The notes beneath the pieces are model-generated. The model did not search any database. It was not told the DNA's origin and worked only from the letters and a program-made list of their open reading frames with translations. Both the position numbers and the translations under genes were made by a program. Shown one piece after another: positions 58,913 through 64,000 of a stretch of DNA of 64,000 nucleotides (the first letter of the stretch is position 1; each line of letters opens with the position of its first letter). The DNA comes from an uncultured Ilumatobacter sp. (GTDB taxonomy: Bacteria; Actinomycetota; Acidimicrobiia; Acidimicrobiales; Ilumatobacteraceae). The stretch is taken from contig CALCXK010000069.1 of assembly GCA_937905835.1 (NCBI GenBank), forward strand, positions 7,576 through 71,575. The letters are read 5' to 3'.

Positions 58913-60436
58913 TCATCGACGCAAACGGTGTGGTTCCTCGGTGTGGTTCCTCGGTGAGGCGAGGGTGGGGCGGCGTTGGGCCCAAGGGTGCGCTGATTCG
59001 AGTTGGCTGGCGACGGCGAGCAGCAGGTCCTCGCGGCCGTAGGCCGCGACGATCTGGACACCGATCGGGAGGCCTTCGTTGTTCCAGTGGAGCGGCAGGC
59101 TGATCGCTGGCTGGCCGCTCGCGTTGTACGGCGGGGTGAAGCCGATGAAGCGTGCTGCACGCTTCATGCCAGCCATTGGATCGTCGTCGGTCGCGTCGTG
59201 CTCGCCGATTTCGACCGGGGGCTCACTGAGGGTCGGAGTGATCAAGAGATCCCATCCTTCGGTCCACCAACTCTGCACCTTGCGCCGGTACTCGACGACT
59301 GCGCCGAGTGCTGAGCCGTACTCAACACCGGAGACGTTTTTTGCCCACTGGGCCTGCGCCCAGTTGACCGGCTCGATATCAGCCGCAGTCATCTCGCGAC
59401 CGATCCAAGATTCCATCGTCTTGATGCCGAGCGCCATGTTCGTTGCCCACATGGCCATAAAGCGCGACGTGAAGGAGGGATCGTCCAGGGCAGCGGGGTG
59501 GCCGAGGACCACATCGTGTCCGAGACCTTCCAACATCGTGGCGGCCGACCTGACTGCGGTGACGCAGTCCTCGTGGAGGAAGTTGCCAAGCGGGTGTGTG
59601 TCGAGCAGCCCGATGCGCAAGCGGCCAGGGTCACTCCCGAGTTCGTCTTCGTACGGGCGAGTCGGGGGAGCGGCGATCACTGTGTCACCCACGCCTGGGC
59701 CGTGAACAGCGTCCAGGATTCGGGCGGTGTCGCGCACCGATCGGCTCACGACGAGGCTGACGCTGAGGCCGGCTTCATCACGGTCGGGGCCATTCGTGAT
59801 CCGGCCCTGCGAGGGCTTGAGCCCCACGAGGCCACTGGCCGCGGCAGGGATACGGATGGAACCGCCACCATCGCTCGCGTGCGCCATCGGGACCATGCCG
59901 GCAGCGACTGCGGCTGCAGCACCGCCACTGGAGCCGCCCGGGGTGCGACTGGTGTTCCACGGATTACGGGTGGGGCCATGAGCGATCGGCTCGGTGACAG
60001 GCAGGCTGCCGAGCTCAGGGCTGTTGGTGCGCCCAACGTTGATCAACCCAGCGTCACGGAATCGGGCCACCAGGGTCATGTCGTGTGTTGCGATCGGTGG
60101 CTTGGCCGCAAGTGCTGCATTGCCGTTGGTCATCGCCATACCGGCCTCGGCCGCCCACAGATCTTTCAACATGAACGGCACGCCGAGGAAGTGCGGACGG
60201 TCGCCACTGCCAGCTCCAGCTGGGGCGGTGGCTGCGCCGCTGCTGTCGATGACGTCGGCCTGCTGGCGTGCCCGGTCGTACCACTTTAAGACGACGGCGT
60301 TGATCGCGTGGTCTGAACGCTCGATGCGTTCAATCGCTCCATCAACGAGTTCACGTGCAGAGACTTCGCCCCGTGCGACCAGGTCGGCCTGAGCCGTTGC
60401 GTCGAGCCATTGTGTGTCGTCAGCAATGTTCCCCAT
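58913..60436 (-). CDS. Amidase signature family hydrolase
   Basis: This 507-residue enzyme has the Ser-Ser-Lys amidase signature: the lysine in FMLKDLW, and GGSSGGAAAAVAAGM with the catalytic serines (GGSIRIPA follows). It hydrolyses amides; relatives include GatA, but the lack of partner genes and the divergent C-terminus argue for a catabolic amidase. The product has no signal peptide. Confidence 0.88.
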   Translation of the reverse strand: MGNIADDTQWLDATAQADLVARGEVSARELVDGAIERIERSDHAINAVVLKWYDRARQQADVIDSSGAATAPAGAGSGDRPHFLGVPFMLKDLWAAEAGMAMTNGNAALAAKPPIATHDMTLVARFRDAGLINVGRTNSPELGSLPVTEPIAHGPTRNPWNTSRTPGGSSGGAAAAVAAGMVPMAHASDGGGSIRIPAAASGLVGLKPSQGRITNGPDRDEAGLSVSLVVSRSVRDTARILDAVHGPGVGDTVIAAPPTRPYEDELGSDPGRLRIGLLDTHPLGNFLHEDCVTAVRSAATMLEGLGHDVVLGHPAALDDPSFTSRFMAMWATNMALGIKTMESWIGREMTAADIEPVNWAQAQWAKNVSGVEYGSALGAVVEYRRKVQSWWTEGWDLLITPTLSEPPVEIGEHDATDDDPMAGMKRAARFIGFTPPYNASGQPAISLPLHWNNEGLPIGVQIVAAYGREDLLLAVASQLESAHPWAQRRPTLASPRNHTEEPHRLRR

Positions 60437-60535
60437 CTCGCGTTACTAGCACTTGACGCCGGGGACTCATGTATGTGGAAGATGAGTATCGTCGAATCGT
60501 CAGACACAGTCGTACGTGTTCGGTAACGTTGAAGA

Positions 60536-60988
60536 ATGGGATTGCTCAACGCACGGAACCTTCGCATGGCGAAGGAGTTGGTCGAGAAAAATCGACACAA
60601 GGTCGGCGATGCCGTCGGTAAAGCGGCCGAGAAAATCGACAAAGCTTCCGGTGGTAAGACCACGAACTTCAGCAAGAAAGCTGAGGATGCCGCTCGTAAG
60701 TATTCTTCTGGCAGCAGCGCCGCACCTCACCGAGACCACCCCGACGCTGTTTCTGGTAGCCATTCGAACCCCGGGCCGATGAGCAAGGAAGAGGCTGAGG
60801 TTTGCCGTGCTGAGGCGCAAGCCAAGGCGGCAACGGCTATGGCTGATCTGGCCCGTGCAGCTGAAGAGCTACTGAGCAAGGCGCAGAAGATAGCCGACGA
60901 GGCTGGCCTGCTACCCGATGGCACGATCAAGCCATCGGCTGCATCGCAGGCTGCGACCGACGGGCCCCCGCCACCGACCGGCGACTGA
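60536..60988 (+). CDS. MT0933-type antitoxin-like protein
   Basis: This 150-residue protein starts with a helical KNRHKVGDAVGKAAEKIDK segment followed by GGKTTNFSKKAEDAARK, matching the MT0933 (Rv0909) antitoxin family. The C-terminal part is an Ala/Glu-rich helix of the coiled-coil type. In M. tuberculosis the partner toxin is the START-like Rv0910. No such toxin lies beside it here, so it may be orphan or have another role. Its end overlaps the converging nuclease fragment by 62 bp. Confidence 0.65.
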   Translation: MGLLNARNLRMAKELVEKNRHKVGDAVGKAAEKIDKASGGKTTNFSKKAEDAARKYSSGSSAAPHRDHPDAVSGSHSNPGPMSKEEAEVCRAEAQAKAATAMADLARAAEELLSKAQKIADEAGLLPDGTIKPSAASQAATDGPPPPTGD

Positions 60989-61514
60989 ATTGCATCGCCC
61001 TGGCTTCCCTTTTCGCTTGGAGTTGGAGCGGAGCGCGCTCGCCGATCGGAAGGGCGTCGTTGGTCAGGAACTTGGCGCGCATGAGCGGCAACAGACCGAC
61101 CCACTGATCTGACGCCAGGAAGTCGTCGATTTCGTCTGACTGCCCGATCTGGCGAAGCCTGGTGGCTTCGATCGGACTGTACGAATACACGCGCAAGGTC
61201 AGCCCTTCGTCCGCAGCACGCTCACGCAGTTCATCGAACCATGCCCACAGCGCGTGGACGAGTTGTTGCTCCCCGGCAGGATCGAACGAGACGAACGGGA
61301 TGTAGGCACCGGCTTGGTCAGGCCATGCCGAAGGAACTCGGGTGAGCCGTGCGCCCCACAGGTAGACGAACTCTGCATTCTCGAGGTCGAGATCGATCTC
61401 GTTCGGAGTCAGGGCAGCGAGGTCGGCTGCCGTTCTCACCCCGACGTGCCGGTGCACACGCCATTCCGGGTAATTCACACCGTTGACCAGTGAGACGTCG
61501 TCGGTGGCCTCCAT
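60927..61514 (-). pseudogene. Fragment of a TM0106-type RecB-like nuclease (RNase H-like domain)
   Basis: This 195-residue frame covers the middle of the TM0106-type RecB-family nuclease: RTAADLAALTPNEID, then EIDLDLENAEFVYLWGARLT with the acidic residues of the RNase H-like core, and VYSYSPIEATRLRQIG. The family is normally about 500 residues or more. Both the N-terminal RecB-like half and the expected VAPLAGF-type C-terminus are missing, and the last 60 residues look unrelated and overlap the MT0933-type gene. It is most likely a decayed remnant, although a short protein may still be made. Confidence 0.6.
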
Positions 61515-61635
61515 GTCGGCACGGGTCGTGCCAGGGGCAATGCTCGCACTCCTTCGTCGATACTGGCAGCACCGGTGGTGGCGTGGAGCGATCGACGCGC
61601 GCCCGGGCGACTGCGACCATGCGATGACGGAAGGC

Positions 61636-61681
61636 GAACTCGGGACAAAATCCGGCGGGTTCCACCTCGGATGGTCCCGAG
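61636..61681. repeat. Dispersed hairpin repeat, copy B2
   Basis: This 46-bp copy begins GAACTCGGGACAAAATCC and ends GTCCCGAG, with perfect 8-bp arms and an additional inner pairing ATCCG/CGGAT. It matches B1 at 22696-22741. It lies between the nuclease fragment and the Gfo/Idh gene on the same strand, near the stop of the latter. Confidence 0.7.
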
Positions 61682-61691
61682 ATTGCCGTGC

Positions 61692-62708
61692 TCAACGGCT
61701 CTGACTCCCCGGACGCTCAGCGCACGAACCGCAAACGTGAAAGGAGTGCCCCGAGGAGGCGAGCATCTGCTCGACGAGCTCTTGGACGACGAGTGCCTCA
61801 GCAAACGTGGCGATCGAGTGTGGCTCACCGCTGAGCATCTTCGAGAGTTCGCCGAGCTGGCAGGCATAGGCGTTCGCACCGAGGTCGGCACGGTTGGTAC
61901 CGAGCAGGTGCTGCCAATCGCCCCCGTCGCTCGACTGCAGGTGGTACCAGTCGACGAGGCGGAGTGTGCCCGTGGTGCCGCGGATTGTCAGGTCAATGAC
62001 GTCAGGTCCGACGCCTTCGCCGGTGCCGATCATGACCAGTGGGATGCCACCGGGAGTAGAGAGGCGTGCCAGGGCATCGATCTCACTGAGCTTGCCGTCG
62101 GCTCCGTCGGGAAACGTCACGATGGCATGGTCGAGCGTGAGCGGTCCGAGCACCCGGCCGGCAACGAAGAGGAAATGGGACACGACTTCGCGGATCCAGC
62201 CGCCCTGATCCCGGAGCTTCAACCATTGCGCCTTCGCGTGCCATGCGCGTGGCCATTCGGCGAAGTGCAGCCGAAGGTCCCCGCGAACAATGTCCCCGAT
62301 GGCGCCCTGCTCGATGCGCTCCCCGAGCTCGACGGCTGAAGGTGCTGCGCTGAACACGAAGTTGACGCCAGCTGGGACACCGCTTGCGGCGACCAAGTCG
62401 ACGAGGGCTCGGCTCTCGGCGATGTCGATACCGAGCGGCTTCTCACAGAACACTCCGACGCTGGCGGCGACGCAGGCCTCCACGTATTGGCGATGAAACA
62501 ACGGTGGGACAGCGATGTAGACGGCGTCGGCGAGCGCAATCACCGCTGCTGCGTCATCGACGATTGCGACGCTGCCACGATGTGCTGCGCAGGCATCGGG
62601 ATCGGGGTCCCACGCAGCGACGAGGTCGAAATCGTTGTGCAGGTTGAATTGGTCGACGAAGCGAGCGCCGACGGTGCCCAAGCCAATGATGCCGATGCGA
62701 TGTACCAC
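61692..62708 (-). CDS. Gfo/Idh/MocA-family oxidoreductase
   Basis: This 338-residue protein has the N-terminal NAD(P)-binding motif GIIGLGTVG and the family EKP motif (CEKPLGID), with the substrate domain following. LRDQGGWIREVVSHFLFVAG matches the conserved GG-x-x-x-D/E-H segment. Enzymes of this family reduce or oxidise sugars, inositols or similar compounds. The GTG start at 62708 was chosen because it gives the motif at the usual distance; upstream in-frame sequence is not conserved in look. Confidence 0.82.
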   Translation of the reverse strand: MVHRIGIIGLGTVGARFVDQFNLHNDFDLVAAWDPDPDACAAHRGSVAIVDDAAAVIALADAVYIAVPPLFHRQYVEACVAASVGVFCEKPLGIDIAESRALVDLVAASGVPAGVNFVFSAAPSAVELGERIEQGAIGDIVRGDLRLHFAEWPRAWHAKAQWLKLRDQGGWIREVVSHFLFVAGRVLGPLTLDHAIVTFPDGADGKLSEIDALARLSTPGGIPLVMIGTGEGVGPDVIDLTIRGTTGTLRLVDWYHLQSSDGGDWQHLLGTNRADLGANAYACQLGELSKMLSGEPHSIATFAEALVVQELVEQMLASSGHSFHVCGSCAERPGSQSR

Positions 62709-62774
62709 GCCGTGAGTCTTACCGATGGGCCTCGGATGAGGGGTGGTCGAGGAGCAGGGCGGCAAGTGAACAGA

Positions 62775-62834
62775 CTCGCGTGCGAGGGCCCGCTGGCCAG
62801 GGGTGACTGAGCCGATCGCCGGTGAGGTGATCGG
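62775..62834. promoter_or_regulatory. Two inverted repeats in a divergent gap
   Basis: CTCGC-GT-GCGAG (62775-62786) and CCGATCGCC/GGTGATCGG (62812-62834, one wobble pair) lie in the 262-bp gap between the Gfo/Idh gene and the phosphodiesterase gene. They may be operators or leader hairpins. The rest of the gap shows nothing I can name. Confidence 0.3.
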
Positions 62835-62970
62835 AAGTAAATGCGCTCGCGAGTTTCATGAGGTCGTCCGGCATGCGGTCTAATTTCGTAGTCTGAGGTC
62901 ATGCGTATCCACCCGTCGTTCGACAGTGCAGTCGTCTCCGCCCGTGTTCCGATCGCTGATGGAGGCCGGA

Positions 62971-63789
62971 GTGCGTGACCTGACGCTGCTGGCACAGTTG
63001 ACCGACACGCATGTCACCGATCCGGCAACGTCCGAGGTGCTGTACGCCGATCACAACGCTCGGCTGGCCGCTGCGGTCGCGTCGATCAACGCAGAGTCGC
63101 CTCAAGTCGACGCCGTGATTGCCACCGGCGACCTTGCCCAGTGGGGTTCGCCTCGCGAGTACGAGGTACTGGCAGAGCTACTCGCTCCTCTCTCAGCGCC
63201 GGTGCTTCCGCTGCCGGGGAATCACGACGACGGGCAGTTGTTGCGCCGTTACTTCCCAGAGCATCCGTGGGCTGACGCGGAACACAGCTGCTGGGTCGTG
63301 TATGTCGGCAAGGTGCGGATCGTCGGCCTCGACTCCACGCGGGCAGGCGAATCAGGTGCCGAACTCGACCGTGAGCGGCTCGCTTGGCTTGATGCCGCGC
63401 TCGCTGCCGATCACGCTGGGCCAACGCTCTTGGCCATGCACCATCCACCGTTCAGGTCGGGTATCGACTGGATGGACGAAGCAGGCTTCGTCGGTCTGGA
63501 CGCATTCACCGAGGTCGTTTCGGCACACCGTATCGATCGAGTGTTGTGCGGCCACTTGCATCGGCCGATGTCTGCTGTCGTCGGTGGGCACCTTGCCGAG
63601 GTCGGTCCGTCGACAGCCGTTCATGTCGAGCTGGACCTGGCGACTGGCGCACCGCGACGCGTGATCTTGGATCCGATCGGCTACCGGCTCCTGGCGATCT
63701 CGCCGAAGGACGCCGACTGGACCATCGTCGGGCACACCCGTTATGTCGACACAGGCCAATTAGCGTTCGAACCGGAATGGTCCGATTGA
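62971..63789 (+). CDS. Metallophosphoesterase, cyclic-nucleotide phosphodiesterase-like
   Basis: This 272-residue calcineurin-like enzyme resembles CpdA. The dimetal site motifs are LTDTH, GDLAQWG, GNHDD, MHHPP and GHLHRP, all intact. It probably hydrolyses cyclic nucleotides or other phosphodiesters. The GTG start 62971 was chosen because GGAGG lies 5 bases upstream; ATG 62959 and ATG 62926 are alternatives. Confidence 0.85.
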   Translation: MRDLTLLAQLTDTHVTDPATSEVLYADHNARLAAAVASINAESPQVDAVIATGDLAQWGSPREYEVLAELLAPLSAPVLPLPGNHDDGQLLRRYFPEHPWADAEHSCWVVYVGKVRIVGLDSTRAGESGAELDRERLAWLDAALAADHAGPTLLAMHHPPFRSGIDWMDEAGFVGLDAFTEVVSAHRIDRVLCGHLHRPMSAVVGGHLAEVGPSTAVHVELDLATGAPRRVILDPIGYRLLAISPKDADWTIVGHTRYVDTGQLAFEPEWSD

Positions 63790-63820
63790 GCCGCACGCGT
63801 CAGCCTCTGATCAGACGGAC

Positions 63821-64000
63821 TCAGCGAGCCGATACAGACGGAAGCCCGCGGGTTGCAGCGACATCGTCGTCACGCAAGCGAAGACTGATCACGATGGCTG
63901 GCACGATGAGGAGGCCGCACATGAGAAACCCTGCCTGATACGCGCCGAGCGATGTCGTCGCGTAGACCGCTGTTTGGATCGACACGAACACCAACCCGAC
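63821..64000 (-). CDS. C-terminal end of a membrane transporter (cut by window edge)
   Basis: Reading on the minus strand from the window edge, the frame gives about 59 residues with a membrane helix (FLMCGLLIVPAIVISLRL) after SIQTAVYATTSLGAYQAG, then a short polar tail ending at 63821. The pattern fits the last helices of a major facilitator transporter, but the family cannot be confirmed from this part. Confidence 0.55.
   Translation of the reverse strand, partial: VGLVFVSIQTAVYATTSLGAYQAGFLMCGLLIVPAIVISLRLRDDDVAATRGLPSVSAR

Overview
The window is high-GC bacterial DNA with tightly packed genes, many 1-10 bp gene overlaps and frequent GTG or TTG starts. The gene content points to an actinobacterium, most probably Acidimicrobiia (Ilumatobacter-like). 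Evidence includes a DUF501 gene, a pmmB/upp/add salvage block like that of mycobacteria, an MT0933-type antitoxin, form II coxSLM genes, a WXG100-like protein and DrrA/B-type ABC systems. This assignment is inference from gene content. I see no rRNA, tRNA, CRISPR array, insertion sequence or prophage.

Layout. 0-10 kb: end of a ferrochelatase gene, aminopeptidase N, a PfkB kinase coupled to phosphomannomutase, then upp, add, a PhyH-type dioxygenase, a blue-copper lipoprotein and queF. 10-19 kb: an orphan BMP-type lipoprotein, an SGNH hydrolase, two crotonases, a small basic protein, and an overlapping run mocA-coxG-DUF501-Ppx-like-GNAT, followed by an NlpC/P60 hydrolase. 19-31 kb: coxD-coxE-split XdhC, then glgX, an acyl-CoA synthetase, an atypical SDR, and coxSLM. 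31-40 kb: small membrane genes, gph beside the wreck of a potassium channel gene, a DrrAB-type exporter, and a second coxL paralogue with an HD-domain gene and an MDR dehydrogenase. 40-43 kb: a WXG100-like protein with a 569-residue partner and a frameshifted small gene. 43-48 kb: a thiamine operon (thiN-thiB-thiP-thiQ) behind a TPP riboswitch. 48-54.5 kb: deoD facing a nucleoside-type ABC importer. 54.5-64 kb: a DprA-like protein next to a RecQ helicase fused to a phosphoribosyltransferase, a P450, an amidase, an MT0933-type antitoxin, a fragment of a RecB-like nuclease, a Gfo/Idh oxidoreductase, a phosphodiesterase and a partial membrane protein.

How the genes work together. Nucleoside uptake (bmp-nup ABC) and salvage (deoD, add, upp, the PfkB kinase) feed each other. 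Phosphomannomutase/phosphoglucomutase and GlgX serve sugar-phosphate and glycogen turnover. The cox genes give the structural subunits of a molybdenum hydroxylase of the form II CO dehydrogenase type, plus cofactor cytidylylation, sulfuration/insertion and maturation factors, spread over several transcription units. Thiamine import and pyrophosphorylation form one feedback-controlled unit.

The main points for a second look are: the DprA-like/RecQ-PRTase pair; a dispersed intergenic hairpin motif sharing CTCGGG(T/A)CAAAA (six occurrences at five sites); the WXG100-like three-gene module with an internal frameshift; the second coxL set; the riboswitch whose 3' end carries the Shine-Dalgarno sequence; and two gene wrecks (a potassium channel and a RecB-like nuclease).
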